Both the position numbers and the translations under genes were made by a program. The notes under the pieces were generated by a model. That model worked only from the letters and a program-made list of their open reading frames with translations, did not search any database and was not told where the DNA came from. A stretch of 58,751 bases of DNA from a virus, in IMG/VR virus record IMGVR_UViG_3300046168_000001, positions 1-58,751 of that record, one strand, 5' to 3'. Each line of letters begins with the position of its first letter. Within the stretch, counting starts at the first letter, position 1. This document shows positions 24,431 to 34,758 of the stretch, in pieces.

Positions 24431-27400
24431 ATGGCAGAAGAAACAATTTCTGTTACCGATATCGCATCTCAAGGGGTTATCATTGATACTCCTCCTGTTG
24501 CTTTAGCACCAAATGTATTTACAAATGTACGTAACGTTAGATTTAAAGATGGTGCGGTTCGTAAGATATCAGGAGAGCTATTACTTAATAATATTGTAGA
24601 AGATCTTGTACCAGCAAATGAGTTGTTTGGTCAGGTTAGATACTTTGCAGTTTGGGAAAACCCTAACAAAGCACCGCATGGTTGTTATTATGTTTGGGTA
24701 GTAGATTATGTTCGTGCTGGTATTACTGTGGGTCAAAAGGTTTACATACAAGATCACACAGGGACAAAGAAAGATATTACACCTGCTAGTATGACTGATG
24801 GGTTTGCTTTTACAACACATGGTTGGCAGCATACTTTATTTAGTGGTGGATTTTCTTTTATTATTAATAATGGAATTGATAAACCGCATTATATATTAGA
24901 CGCTCCAGGAAATACTAATATAAATAATATCACTTTAGCAGAACTTCCTGGATGGGACAGTTATAATGTACAACAAATAGTACATAGCGATACTTATTTA
25001 TCTGGAAATAGTACTGTATTTGATCTTGGTCAAAAGGTAGATTTTACTGCAAACGAAATTTTAGTTACAGGTACACACGTTAAAACCGCACAAGCAGGTA
25101 GCCCTGCGGGTTCTGGAACAGTTAACGGAACTAACTTTGTCCCTGGAGCATTGCCAGGAACTATACCTACAGTAAGTGGAAATAATTTTCAAATATATAC
25201 CGATACAAATACTAACACAACAGTAATTGTAATTGGAAACCTAACAGCTAATGATACACTTACGGCTACAATTAAATCTAGAAACCCTGTAAATGTACGA
25301 GCAGGTATTGTTCAATCGTTTGGCGATTTGCTTGTTGCAGGTGATTTAACTGAAGTTGATTCTGTTACACCAACTACTATTATTCGTAGACTATCTGGTG
25401 TAGTTCGTACATCTGATGTAGCAGTTCCTGGATCAGTTCCTAATAACTGGAATCCTTTTGCTGCTGGCGTTAGTACTGCTGATGAATTTACTTTGTCAGA
25501 AACTAACGTTATTCAAGAAATGAAATCACTACAAGGTAATATGTATATCTATAGTTCAGACAGTATACACGTTATGCGTCTTACTGGTAATACTACAGCG
25601 CCTGTGTCTTTTGCACCTAATACAGATGAGTATGGGTGTCTTACTACAGGGGCCGTAGTTGAATATGACGGTAAACATTTTGTGGTGGGGACTAATGATA
25701 TTTACACATTTGCTGGAAACCCAGGAAATATACAGTCGCTTTCAGGTAAAAGAGTCACCCAATACTTTTATAATAACCTAAATCCTATACATGAACGCCA
25801 ACTGTTCACCCTTCAGAATCATCAAGAAGAAGAAATATGGGTGTGTTACCCTACACTAAACTCAACTGGAGGGGAATGTGATGAAGCTCTTATCTGGAAT
25901 TATAGAGACAATACGTGGACTATCAGAGACCTTGATGCAGTTGCAGCTGGAGATGTGGGTCCAATTAAGGGTGGTGGCATACCGACTGCAACAATTGCCG
26001 CAACAGGCAATAGCGGTAATGCAGGATATACTAATCGCGGTAAAAAAGAAGTTCAAGCAGTAACAATTAATGGTGCTACACCAAGAGTTACAACAGGTAC
26101 TAAAGCTGCTAAAACAGTTGCAGTAAGTACGTTTAGTAACTTTACTACTGATGTGTTAGAGGTAGTAGACCTTTCAGTTACAGGTGATACTGGACCAAAC
26201 ACAGTTAATGCTGCAAGCACACTTACATACCCTTCAAGTTCTACATTTACTTATGACAGAAATAAAACTACACATCTTGATGGTGGAGCTAGTGCTGTTA
26301 TAAATGGTGACAGTACTATTGGTAATGTTAGTTTTCCTGCTAGTGCTATACTTGGTACAAGTTATGCAGACGGTGCTACAATTACTATGACACAGTTTGT
26401 TGCAGCAATACGTGATTATATTAACGCAAACAATGCACTTGCTGATTTTACAGCTTCTGCATCTTCTAATGTTCTTACACTAACTTCAGATGTTCCTGGA
26501 CCTCGTGCATTTAGTACTTCTACTTTTGCAGTTTCAGGAAGTGGATCTACAACTAACATATCACCTAACTCTACAGTTACAGGTGTTGGTGTGTATGGTA
26601 TTACTGCAGCACTTAGCCCTGCTATTTCAATGACAATAACGGCTCCTGCCGTAAGTGGGGTGCAAGGTGCAATCAACGAGACAATTACTCTTGCAAAAGG
26701 TCTTACGGCTCAAACAGCGATTAGAGATGATATCATTACTAAGCTATCTGCTCTTGCTGTCTTTAATGGTTCTGCTAGTGCTATCTATAGTGTTGCAGCT
26801 AACGGAAATAATGTAAGGTTTACTTCTGTAAACGGTGGTAATCATAGTGCTTTGTCAATTGCATTTGCAACTAGCTATAGTGGTACGTCTTATACAGAAA
26901 CTACTTTTGGTGGTAATCTTACTGATTCAGTTACAGTAGTAACCACAGGTGTGGATAACAGTATACCACAACCTGTTCTTACAGTAACCTTTCCAGACTC
27001 TACAACAAGCTCTACAATTCTTAGTGGTACTCAGACAAGGGCAACAGTTGTAACGGCTGTCAGTGGGCTTATAAACGCCAACAGTGGATGGTCTACAACT
27101 ACAGGCACAGGGCTTGTAACAGCCACTTCTGCTACAGTAGGTGTAATAACTAATAATTTTAGTGTAGCAATAACAAGTGCAGGAACATTACCTTCTGGTT
27201 TTAGTAGTAGTAATTTTACAGGTGCTCAAACAATAGCAGGTGTAGCAGCACACACAACAACGGATCGTGTAACTCTTACACCACCTTTAGGTAATCCGAT
27301 TACAATAAACTTTGATAACACAAGCACCTATCCCGCTTACAATCCAGGCACTCAAAACACAGCTGAAGTTACTGCTATACAAATAGCTACAGCTTTGCAA

Positions 27401-28681
27401 GCAGCATGGACAGATACAACTCATTTTACTGTAACTCGTTCTAATGCTGTGTTAACTTTTACAGCTGTAGATCGAAAAGCTATTACAGGTGCATTTGCTT
27501 ACACAGTAGTTAATGGCGATACAAGGACAGGCACATTAGTGTCTCCTCTTATTGCTAATTCTACAGGAAGTGATATTGCAGTTACTGATGGTGTAGATCC
27601 TATCTATGCAAAAATGACAAGGGTTACGATTACAATTAACACAACAAGTGGTAGTAGTGTAATCTTTGATAGGCATTATGGTGAAGGCCCAGGCCGACTG
27701 CTTGATCCTAGTTTTACTGCAGCAGCTAATGATGACACTTATGGTGACTCAGGGGCAGCTAGTGACTCAGCTTATCTTGCCTTGTATTATAATGCTGATG
27801 CAACTCAAAATGCTGCAGAGTTAGCTAAACCAAATGGTACTGTAGCTACTCTGCAAAGCGCATTACTAGCAGCTTTAGCAGAGATTAGTACTAACAATGC
27901 ATTGATTGTAACACCTGATAGTACATCAGCACCTACAAGTATTGTAATTAGTCCTAGTCAGTTTAGTTCTACAGCTAACTATGTTACTGCGTTTAGCCCT
28001 GCTACACAAGTAGTATCGGCTAGTGTTGCTCCAACAACAACAGCGTTAACTAATGCAGCTGAAGGAACCTTAGTAGCAGCTAGTAGTCCAACTCAAAGCA
28101 CTACAGGAACGTCTATTAGTACTACGTTTGATATTGTAAGACCGTGGTCAAGTGGTCAAACTAACCCTAATAAAATATTTCCTATCTTTGCAGAAAGCGG
28201 ATACACATCTGGTACATTGTTTAATCGTATCAGGTCGGCTGATCTAGGTTTTGATTTTGGTGGCACACCATACATATCTTATGCAGAACGAGAACAGTTA
28301 TCTATAACGCCTAACTTTGATACTGAAACACTAAGCAGTATTGCTTTATGGGCTGATGGTGGAACAATTGCTACTGTAGGTGGTGAGCCTCAAAGAGCAA
28401 CCTTACAAATACGTGCAAGGTCTACTAATAACCCTGGAGAGTTAGCTTACTTAACAACGCCTGAAGATAATACACAAACAGGTTCTAAAGCAAATAAGTT
28501 AACTGTAAATGATTTTACTGTTGCAGGTTCTTATAAAACTGATGTTCGTATTACAGGTCGTTTCTTAAACTACAGAGTTGATGATGCGGCTGCAGATACT
28601 AGTAGTAGTTATTCAGGTACTAATACAAAAGCGTGGAACATATCTGGTATGCAGTTAGGTATTATGAAAGGAGGCTGTTAA
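24431..28681 (+). CDS. Tail nozzle/tubular protein B-like, with very large insertion
   Basis: 1416 aa. The first ~480 residues (VIIDTPPVALAPNVFTNVRN; GWDSYNVQQIVHSDTYLSG; PVSFAPNTDEYGCLTTGAVV; QEEEIWVCYPTL) match the nozzle-type tail proteins of marine podoviruses, counterparts of T7 gp12. From about 540 to 1240 the sequence becomes Thr/Ser/Ala-rich with repeated beta-type units (e.g. VTLTPPLGNPITINFDN). The C-terminal ~150 residues return to the nozzle pattern (PWSSGQTNPNKIFPIFAESG; AYLTTPEDN; GRFLNYRVDD). The insertion nearly doubles the usual ~800-aa size. GGAGG precedes the ATG. Confidence 0.75.
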   Translation: MAEETISVTDIASQGVIIDTPPVALAPNVFTNVRNVRFKDGAVRKISGELLLNNIVEDLVPANELFGQVRYFAVWENPNKAPHGCYYVWVVDYVRAGITVGQKVYIQDHTGTKKDITPASMTDGFAFTTHGWQHTLFSGGFSFIINNGIDKPHYILDAPGNTNINNITLAELPGWDSYNVQQIVHSDTYLSGNSTVFDLGQKVDFTANEILVTGTHVKTAQAGSPAGSGTVNGTNFVPGALPGTIPTVSGNNFQIYTDTNTNTTVIVIGNLTANDTLTATIKSRNPVNVRAGIVQSFGDLLVAGDLTEVDSVTPTTIIRRLSGVVRTSDVAVPGSVPNNWNPFAAGVSTADEFTLSETNVIQEMKSLQGNMYIYSSDSIHVMRLTGNTTAPVSFAPNTDEYGCLTTGAVVEYDGKHFVVGTNDIYTFAGNPGNIQSLSGKRVTQYFYNNLNPIHERQLFTLQNHQEEEIWVCYPTLNSTGGECDEALIWNYRDNTWTIRDLDAVAAGDVGPIKGGGIPTATIAATGNSGNAGYTNRGKKEVQAVTINGATPRVTTGTKAAKTVAVSTFSNFTTDVLEVVDLSVTGDTGPNTVNAASTLTYPSSSTFTYDRNKTTHLDGGASAVINGDSTIGNVSFPASAILGTSYADGATITMTQFVAAIRDYINANNALADFTASASSNVLTLTSDVPGPRAFSTSTFAVSGSGSTTNISPNSTVTGVGVYGITAALSPAISMTITAPAVSGVQGAINETITLAKGLTAQTAIRDDIITKLSALAVFNGSASAIYSVAANGNNVRFTSVNGGNHSALSIAFATSYSGTSYTETTFGGNLTDSVTVVTTGVDNSIPQPVLTVTFPDSTTSSTILSGTQTRATVVTAVSGLINANSGWSTTTGTGLVTATSATVGVITNNFSVAITSAGTLPSGFSSSNFTGAQTIAGVAAHTTTDRVTLTPPLGNPITINFDNTSTYPAYNPGTQNTAEVTAIQIATALQAAWTDTTHFTVTRSNAVLTFTAVDRKAITGAFAYTVVNGDTRTGTLVSPLIANSTGSDIAVTDGVDPIYAKMTRVTITINTTSGSSVIFDRHYGEGPGRLLDPSFTAAANDDTYGDSGAASDSAYLALYYNADATQNAAELAKPNGTVATLQSALLAALAEISTNNALIVTPDSTSAPTSIVISPSQFSSTANYVTAFSPATQVVSASVAPTTTALTNAAEGTLVAASSPTQSTTGTSISTTFDIVRPWSSGQTNPNKIFPIFAESGYTSGTLFNRIRSADLGFDFGGTPYISYAEREQLSITPNFDTETLSSIALWADGGTIATVGGEPQRATLQIRARSTNNPGELAYLTTPEDNTQTGSKANKLTVNDFTVAGSYKTDVRITGRFLNYRVDDAAADTSSSYSGTNTKAWNISGMQLGIMKGGC

Positions 28682-28684
28682 GTA

Positions 28685-28852
28685 ATGTCAATTCAAAACC
28701 CTCCTATCACAGAGCAACCTGCTTTAGATTTTACATTGCTTGAGATGGTAAGATTAATAAACGATCTTGAACAACAAAACATAAAGCTGCTTAAAGATAT
28801 TAGAGAGTCTACTAACTTTGCTGATTTGCAATCAAAGGTAAACCAACAATGA
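28685..28852 (+). CDS. Small hypothetical helical protein
   Basis: 55 aa: a Pro-rich start (SIQNPPITEQPALDFTLLEM) and an amphipathic helix (INDLEQQNIKLLKDI). It starts 3 nt after the nozzle stop and overlaps the next start by 4 nt (ATGA). Known small proteins at this place in marine podoviruses have no assigned function. Confidence 0.6.
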   Translation: MSIQNPPITEQPALDFTLLEMVRLINDLEQQNIKLLKDIRESTNFADLQSKVNQQ

Positions 28853-29333
28853 TAAAACTTATAGAGGACAATGACGTATTTGAAGCTATACAGCTTATGA
28901 ATAAGTCAACTAAGAAAATCTATACGGTGGATACGAAAGAAACGAAGCCATATGGATTTCTTTTTTCTTAAAAATTGTAGCCAAACAAAAAGAAAACAAT
29001 CCACATTATATTGCTATTGGTGATTATAAAGATAATAAACTTATTGGGTTTCTTTTAGCTTCTACATTTAAAAGTTATTATAATAACATATATACTATGG
29101 ATGTTAAGGATTGTATTGTAGATAAAGATACAGCAACTCCTTTTACTGTAACTAAATTATTCGATGCGATGATTAATCATGTAAAGGTTCATGGTGGATC
29201 ACGATGGAGAGCAGACTCTATTCGGATGATAGAACATTCAGAAAACTATGTTAATTTACTAAAGTTAAAATACGGTGCAGAGACTTACTACTCAGCACAT
29301 GGTATTATAAATCAGGAGAATGCAAATGAGTAG
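28849..29333 (+). pseudogene. GNAT-like acetyltransferase / gp13-like protein split by a frameshift
   Basis: Two frames together make one ~160-aa protein. From the ATG at 28849 the first 40 codons (LIEDNDVFEAIQLMNKSTKK...) end at a TAA (28969-28971). The -1 frame continues with WISFFLKIVAKQKENN, PHYIAIGDYKDNKLIGFLL and RWRADSIRMIEHSENYVNLL to 29333. The break sits at a run of six T (28961-28966); one missing T would explain it. The continuation has the beta-strand/helix rhythm of GNAT folds and the final NLLKLKYGAETYY element. T7 internal protein gp13 at the same place is GNAT-like, so this may be its counterpart. Sequencing error, true mutation and -1 slippage are all possible. Confidence 0.7.
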
Positions 29334-29865
29334 TGGCGGCGGCGGTGGTCAAACACAAACTTCAGGAATCCCAGAAGAGTTTAAACCTCAAGTTAAAGAA
29401 GGTCTAGATATTAACCTAGCAAGACTTAGGGAAACACAAAAAGATCCTAATCAATTAGTAGCAGGTCTTAATGCACCACAACAACGTGCTCTTGCTTACC
29501 AACAACAACTAGGTGAACAAGCTGTTCGGGGTACTGGTATTTATGACACTCGTGCTGCAGAAGAACGTGCTCTTAAAAACCTTATGGGTTCTTCTCTTGG
29601 AATGGCCTCAGGTGCTGGATCGTTAGGGTCAGCACGTAGTCAAGCAGCAATGCAAGGTGCACTAGCAGATCGTGCTGGTAAATACCAATCAGATCGTCAA
29701 GCAATGGCTGGTATGGGTGTTGAACAAATCGGTCAAGCTGGTACGACATTCCAGCAACAAGCACAAAAAGAAGCTGAAGCTAAAGACACATCTCTTGCTA
29801 ACTTCTTTGCTAATCTTGCAGGTGCTGGTACAGAGACTAAAACTACTAGTAGTGGAGGTAAGTAA
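29326..29865 (+). CDS. Internal/ejected virion protein (gp14-like position)
   Basis: 179 aa from the ATG at 29326 (AGGAG 7 nt upstream; 29320 is a worse alternative). Gly-rich start (SSGGGGGQTQTSG), then Gln/Ala-rich helices with LNAPQQRALAYQQQLG and GSLGSARSQAAMQGALADR. The composition is typical of podovirus ejection proteins that build the trans-envelope channel. Followed directly by four more internal proteins. Confidence 0.65.
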   Translation: MSSGGGGGQTQTSGIPEEFKPQVKEGLDINLARLRETQKDPNQLVAGLNAPQQRALAYQQQLGEQAVRGTGIYDTRAAEERALKNLMGSSLGMASGAGSLGSARSQAAMQGALADRAGKYQSDRQAMAGMGVEQIGQAGTTFQQQAQKEAEAKDTSLANFFANLAGAGTETKTTSSGGK

Positions 29866-30425
29866 TGGCGGTTAGAGTTGCAACGGCTGGTGATAAAGCT
29901 AGAAGAAATAATTTAAAATACAACACTCCTCCTCTAGCAGGAAGACCACAAGACCCCACATTAGAACAACAAGCAGCTGCTATAGCAAAAAAGAAAGCTA
30001 TGGCAAAAGGTGAAGAGGTTGCAATGCCAATGTTTGAAAACGCTTTGGCTAAAATTAAAACTGCATTTTCTCCTACTTCAACAGCAACATCTGCTGCTCC
30101 AATCGCAGAAGGTGCAACAATGGCTGAGGTAGCTGCAGGTGCAGGTGGTAACGCTATTGGTACTGTTGGTACTGGACTAACCGAAGCTGCTGCTGCTAAT
30201 GCTGCTTCAGGGGCTGCTGGATCAGGTATGATGGCTGGTCTTGGTGCTGCCGCGCCGTGGTTGCTTGGTGGTTATTTTGGTGGTAAAGCTCTTGGTTTAT
30301 TTAATCGGGGTGGTTATGTTAACGGTCCGTTATCGTTATCTAAGGTTCGCTATAAAAAATCAGGTGGACCTGTCAATGAAGAGATCGAAGTATCCTATGG
30401 TGGACCTTTATCTAAAGGAGTTTAG
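29865..30425 (+). CDS. Internal/ejected virion protein, Ala/Gly-rich
   Basis: 186 aa. The N-terminal part is basic and Ala-rich. A hydrophobic Gly/Ala stretch at about residues 116-150 (MMAGLGAAAPWLLGGYFGGK) could insert in a membrane, as expected for a channel-forming ejection protein. The C-terminus has GGYVNGPLSLSKVRYKKSGG, a Gly-rich motif common in marine virion proteins. TAATG coupling to the upstream gene. Confidence 0.6.
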   Translation: MAVRVATAGDKARRNNLKYNTPPLAGRPQDPTLEQQAAAIAKKKAMAKGEEVAMPMFENALAKIKTAFSPTSTATSAAPIAEGATMAEVAAGAGGNAIGTVGTGLTEAAAANAASGAAGSGMMAGLGAAAPWLLGGYFGGKALGLFNRGGYVNGPLSLSKVRYKKSGGPVNEEIEVSYGGPLSKGV

Positions 30426-30427
30426 TT

Positions 30428-31693
30428 ATGTCAATACCCTATCAACCAACTTTTAAGTTGCAACCTAAAACAGGTTTCCGGTATGCTTCACAACCTTTTG
30501 TACCACCAACACAACCAATTAATGCACCCCCTCCTCTTGGACTAGACGGGAGTGGTGCTGCTCCTCCACCTGTTATGGGAGCACAACAAGGTCCTGCTTA
30601 TGCTAATGACCCTTTTGGTGGTGGTGATAATCAGTTTCAAGCAAATTATAAACCTGCTGCTCAAAGCTTAGGGTACACACAGGGTACACAAAACCCAATG
30701 AATATGCTCCGAGGGGTTCCAGTTTTAGGGACAGCTATGAGTGCTATGGGTGCTTTTGATAATTTACCAGATCAAACCTATGGTACTTACGGAACTTATG
30801 ATAACTCTGGTAATGTGTTTGGTAGAGAGGGTCGTGCTTATAATCCAGTTACTGGTCGAGCCGCACAATCTTATGCAAAACCAAGTGACTGGTATGGAAG
30901 TTGGCTTGGAATTGGCACACCTGAAGGACTTGGTGGTTCTAGTAGTAGCTATGGTAAACTTAGAGCAGCAGGAGAAGGGCCAATTCAATCTGCATTAGGT
31001 AGTTATGAAAACTCTCTTTATAGACAGCAAGAGTTAAACCCTAATCTTAACACAGCACAAGCAAGAGCCGCAATGTTAAGAGGAACTGCAGACGCTAGTG
31101 GTGTTCCAACTATGCAAGGAGTAATAGAAGCTAATACTGCAATGTATGATCCAGCATATGCAGCAGCACAGGGTTTTGCAGATGACGATTTAGATCGTAT
31201 GGGTGGAACTGAAGTTACTAAAGAAATGTTAGGTTTTACAGATGCAAGACCTGATCCTGGCAAAATCAGTGGCAGGTTTGGAACTCAAGCTGGAGATGTA
31301 GCCCGTACTCAAATGGGTCTTGGAGTTATAAATCAATCAGGGCAAATAGAAACACCTACTGGAACTGTTGTTGCTATAAGTGATCCATATAATCCTGGAA
31401 AAAATATTTCATTGTTAGGAAGTACTCTTAACTCAACTGATGGTCGCTCAACTTTAAGCGCACAAAACGAATTAGCAAGAAACCAAGCATTAGATGCTCG
31501 TGCTAACCCAGAAGGTTCGGGTATGTCTGGCTTTAATGTTAGTGACGGAGATGGCGGTAGTTATCAAACAAGCTCTACAGGAGCTTCAAAAGGTATGGGC
31601 AGTCAAGCAGGACAAACTATTTACGGCATGGAAGATGAGTATGATGATCCTCCCCCTACTACTAATGATGATAATAATTCAGGAGGTAAATGA
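30428..31693 (+). CDS. Internal virion protein, Gly/Ser/Pro-rich
   Basis: 421 aa with low-complexity Pro/Gly segments at the start (PPPLGLDGSGAAPPPVMGAQ), Ala/Asn-rich helices in the middle, and an acidic Asp-rich end (MEDEYDDPPPTTNDDNNSG). No catalytic motif seen. Position inside the ejection-protein block implies a virion protein. Overlaps the next gene by 4 nt. Confidence 0.55.
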   Translation: MSIPYQPTFKLQPKTGFRYASQPFVPPTQPINAPPPLGLDGSGAAPPPVMGAQQGPAYANDPFGGGDNQFQANYKPAAQSLGYTQGTQNPMNMLRGVPVLGTAMSAMGAFDNLPDQTYGTYGTYDNSGNVFGREGRAYNPVTGRAAQSYAKPSDWYGSWLGIGTPEGLGGSSSSYGKLRAAGEGPIQSALGSYENSLYRQQELNPNLNTAQARAAMLRGTADASGVPTMQGVIEANTAMYDPAYAAAQGFADDDLDRMGGTEVTKEMLGFTDARPDPGKISGRFGTQAGDVARTQMGLGVINQSGQIETPTGTVVAISDPYNPGKNISLLGSTLNSTDGRSTLSAQNELARNQALDARANPEGSGMSGFNVSDGDGGSYQTSSTGASKGMGSQAGQTIYGMEDEYDDPPPTTNDDNNSGGK

Positions 31694-34600
31694 TGAAGCT
31701 TAAAAGTTTTACAAACAAAGATCGTTACGGCAACATGACCTCCTTTGAGTTTTATGAAGATTCAAATGTACCTATGATGGAAGGTATACCTGATCATCCA
31801 GGGAACCCTAAAGGCACTGACACAGTACCTGCATGGCTAACCCCTGGTGAGTTTGTAATGAACGCTGAAGCTACTCGTATGTTTGAGCCACAGATAGAAC
31901 AGATGAACAATGTTGGTCGTGCTGTACAGGCAAAACAAGGGGGTACAATCCCTGAGTATTCTGCACACGGTGGCCCTGTGTATATGGAGACAGGTGGTTT
32001 CTTAGACAAACTATTAGGGATGTTTACTAGCAGTTCAAATGAACCTACTAGAACAGCTAAAGAAGTTTTTGATGAAAGAATTCCTGCTCTTCAAAATAAA
32101 ACTAACCCCCCAACCCCTACAAGACCAGATCCGTTTATATCTAATAAGATGTATATGGATTTTCTTAAAGACAAAGAAGGGTTTCGTAATGAAGCTTATC
32201 TTGACTCTGCAGGTGTCCCAACAATTGGTTATGGGTTTACTGAAGGTGTTAAGATGGGTGACACTATTTCTGAAGAAGAAGCTAATAAAAGACTTCTTAG
32301 AGAAATGGCTAGGACCGATCAAGATTATAACAATCTTGTTTCAGCTGATCTTAATCCTAACCAACAAGCTGCTGTTAAATCATTACTATATAATATTGGT
32401 GGTCCACAGTTTGAAGTTAGTAAAGCTCGTGCTGCTCTTAATTCAGGTGACTTTGAAACCTTTAAGAAAGAAGCTGCAGAGTTTCGAATGGCTGATGGTA
32501 AGGTAATCCCAGGATTAGAAAACCGTAGGCGTGATGAGCTAGAGTTGTTCTTTAAGCCTTATAGTTCTTCTAAAGATGACTCTGATGATTATGGCGATGA
32601 TACTGCTTTGTCAGGGCCTGAAATACTTAAACAAATAGTAGATAGAGAAACCGGACCTGTTGATCCAAATGCTCCAGATATGCCTGTAGATCCAGGACTT
32701 CTTGCTGCAGTTGAAGCACAAAAAGCACAGGTCCCGCCAATGGATGGTGTTCCTCCAAAGGGTAAACCAGTAGGGGAAGGTAATAAATTTGATATCGATG
32801 GCGATGGATTTCTTTCAAAAGAAGAACTGTTAGCTGCAAGAAATCAAATGATTCCAAGTAAGGATAATGTTAAAGGAAGTGCATCTACACCTCTTAACAT
32901 TATGCCATCAGGTAATCAAATAGTTATCCAAGGCCCAGACTCTCTTATTGCTAGACAAGAGCAAATACTTCAAGATATGATTGCTGCTAATGCACCACCA
33001 TCTGAAATTTATGCTCAACAACAAAAGATTGATCGTATTAATAATATAGCTCCTAGACAAGAAGCTTTTTCTAATGTTGTAAAAGCACAAAATAAAGTAG
33101 AACCAATTAATAATCAAATAGAAGATCTTGAAACTCAAATCCAAAGGCTTGAAGCAGCAGGATTATATGACAGAGCAAATTCATTACGTTCAGAAGTAGC
33201 AAATCTTAAAGCAGAAAAACCAAAACTACAAGCAGAACTAGATGCAGCTAATGCTGCTCAAGATGATTTGTATAGAGATGCAACCTTAAGCGATGGTACT
33301 GTTATCCCTGATGTAGGAAAAGTTACTGCTGATCAACTTGAAGGGGATGGAACTATTCCTCCTCCTCCACTTGATCTAGAAGGTGGTGTAGCGCAAGGCA
33401 TGGATGATGTTCCTGCAATAAATGAGCCTCCTAAACCAGAAGAAAAATCTTCTGCAACATCTGTAACAGGGATGGATAATGAATACGATGAAGAGTTAGA
33501 TTCTACAACTCAAACTATAATTGATCGTATTATTGCTGATGAAAACTTTAAGGATGATGGAACAACATCTGGTCAAACTGAAAACAGTGCTATTAAAACT
33601 GGAGAAAATGCTGATCCTAAAGATGTAAGCAAAGCTGAGTCTTTCTTATCAGATATCTTTGGTGACCTTTTTGATAAAGACGAACTTAAACGTATGGCTA
33701 TTATGTATGTTGGTTCTCGCATGATGGGTGGATCTCATAACGGCTCTATGAACTTTGCTGCTAAACAATACGTATCACGTGTTGATAAGAAAGTAGCGAC
33801 TAAAAAAGCTGAAGAGAAAGCCTTAGCTGAAGAAAAGCGTCTTGATAAAAAGGCATTAGCTAAAGAGCGTAGGCAACTAGTTGATGATCTTATTAAAGCA
33901 GATAAAAGAACACCAGAATCAATTTCTGCTTTTGAAAAATCTGGTGACGCTAGAGATCTTGTAACTAAACCTGTTCTTACTAAACCTCCTACTTCTACAG
34001 GTAAAACTTTTACTTTTTACGATAAAGGTGGAAGAGGTAAAGTTACTGCTTTACAAATGAAAGATGATAATGGAAACATCTTTTATGTAAACTCTCAAGG
34101 TAAACAGCTTAATCCTTTTGCTTTTCATCAAGATCCATCTTTGGTTCCAAACACTCCAGAGTATGAGGATAGAGAATTAAAAATTAGTAAACAAATGAGT
34201 GATTCTCTTGAAGACTTAATTAAACGAGATACTGTTGTAGTTAATGGTAAGGAAGTAAAACCTGTTGGGTTTGCTACTGGATCTCAGGGTATGGAAGTAG
34301 CTCGTTGGATGAACAGAAATAAAATACCTGCAAACTACATGGGTAGTATTCTTGAATCCGCATATGCAGCTGCTGCAGCAGAACAGAAAGCAACTGGTAA
34401 TAAGGTTACTAACATTACTTCATATCTTGACAAAGCGTTTATTGATCGTATCCCAGGGAATGAAGGTATCTTTACACGTGAAGATGGAGAGCGTGTTGAC
34501 TCTGGAAAGGTAATGAACCTGATTGGTCAAGGTGTTTCTATCCTCAGGTCTAAACCTGGGCAAGAAAGCAAGTCTGATGAACAACTTCAGAATGATATGC

Positions 34601-34740
34601 TTGCTGCAATGCGTAAAGAATGGTTTGCTCTTGATGATAAAGTCCGTGGTGAATATAACACCAAGGGTACTAATGAGGGTGAAACAGGCTTTATGGTATT
34701 TATGCAACAGCAGATTGCTGAAGATGTAAAACAATCTTAA
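31690..34740 (+). CDS. Virion-associated lysozyme (GH24) with EF-hand, ejected internal protein
   Basis: 1016 aa. About residues 43-60 carry DTVPAWLTPGEFVMNAEA, a motif common in phage tape-measure/internal proteins. A GH24 domain follows at about 150-290, with E163, D172 and T178 in the exact T4-lysozyme spacing (DKEGF, YLDSAG, PTIGYGF). A canonical 12-residue EF-hand calcium loop lies at 368-379 (DIDGDGFLSKEE). Next come coiled coils (about 450-540) and a basic helical region near 690-740. It probably opens peptidoglycan during DNA ejection, like the lytic part of T7 gp16. The second of two tandem ATGs (31693) has the better spacing from AGGAGG. Confidence 0.85.
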   Translation: MMKLKSFTNKDRYGNMTSFEFYEDSNVPMMEGIPDHPGNPKGTDTVPAWLTPGEFVMNAEATRMFEPQIEQMNNVGRAVQAKQGGTIPEYSAHGGPVYMETGGFLDKLLGMFTSSSNEPTRTAKEVFDERIPALQNKTNPPTPTRPDPFISNKMYMDFLKDKEGFRNEAYLDSAGVPTIGYGFTEGVKMGDTISEEEANKRLLREMARTDQDYNNLVSADLNPNQQAAVKSLLYNIGGPQFEVSKARAALNSGDFETFKKEAAEFRMADGKVIPGLENRRRDELELFFKPYSSSKDDSDDYGDDTALSGPEILKQIVDRETGPVDPNAPDMPVDPGLLAAVEAQKAQVPPMDGVPPKGKPVGEGNKFDIDGDGFLSKEELLAARNQMIPSKDNVKGSASTPLNIMPSGNQIVIQGPDSLIARQEQILQDMIAANAPPSEIYAQQQKIDRINNIAPRQEAFSNVVKAQNKVEPINNQIEDLETQIQRLEAAGLYDRANSLRSEVANLKAEKPKLQAELDAANAAQDDLYRDATLSDGTVIPDVGKVTADQLEGDGTIPPPPLDLEGGVAQGMDDVPAINEPPKPEEKSSATSVTGMDNEYDEELDSTTQTIIDRIIADENFKDDGTTSGQTENSAIKTGENADPKDVSKAESFLSDIFGDLFDKDELKRMAIMYVGSRMMGGSHNGSMNFAAKQYVSRVDKKVATKKAEEKALAEEKRLDKKALAKERRQLVDDLIKADKRTPESISAFEKSGDARDLVTKPVLTKPPTSTGKTFTFYDKGGRGKVTALQMKDDNGNIFYVNSQGKQLNPFAFHQDPSLVPNTPEYEDRELKISKQMSDSLEDLIKRDTVVVNGKEVKPVGFATGSQGMEVARWMNRNKIPANYMGSILESAYAAAAAEQKATGNKVTNITSYLDKAFIDRIPGNEGIFTREDGERVDSGKVMNLIGQGVSILRSKPGQESKSDEQLQNDMLAAMRKEWFALDDKVRGEYNTKGTNEGETGFMVFMQQQIAEDVKQS

Positions 34741-34758
34741 CATAGTAAGGAGAATAGT

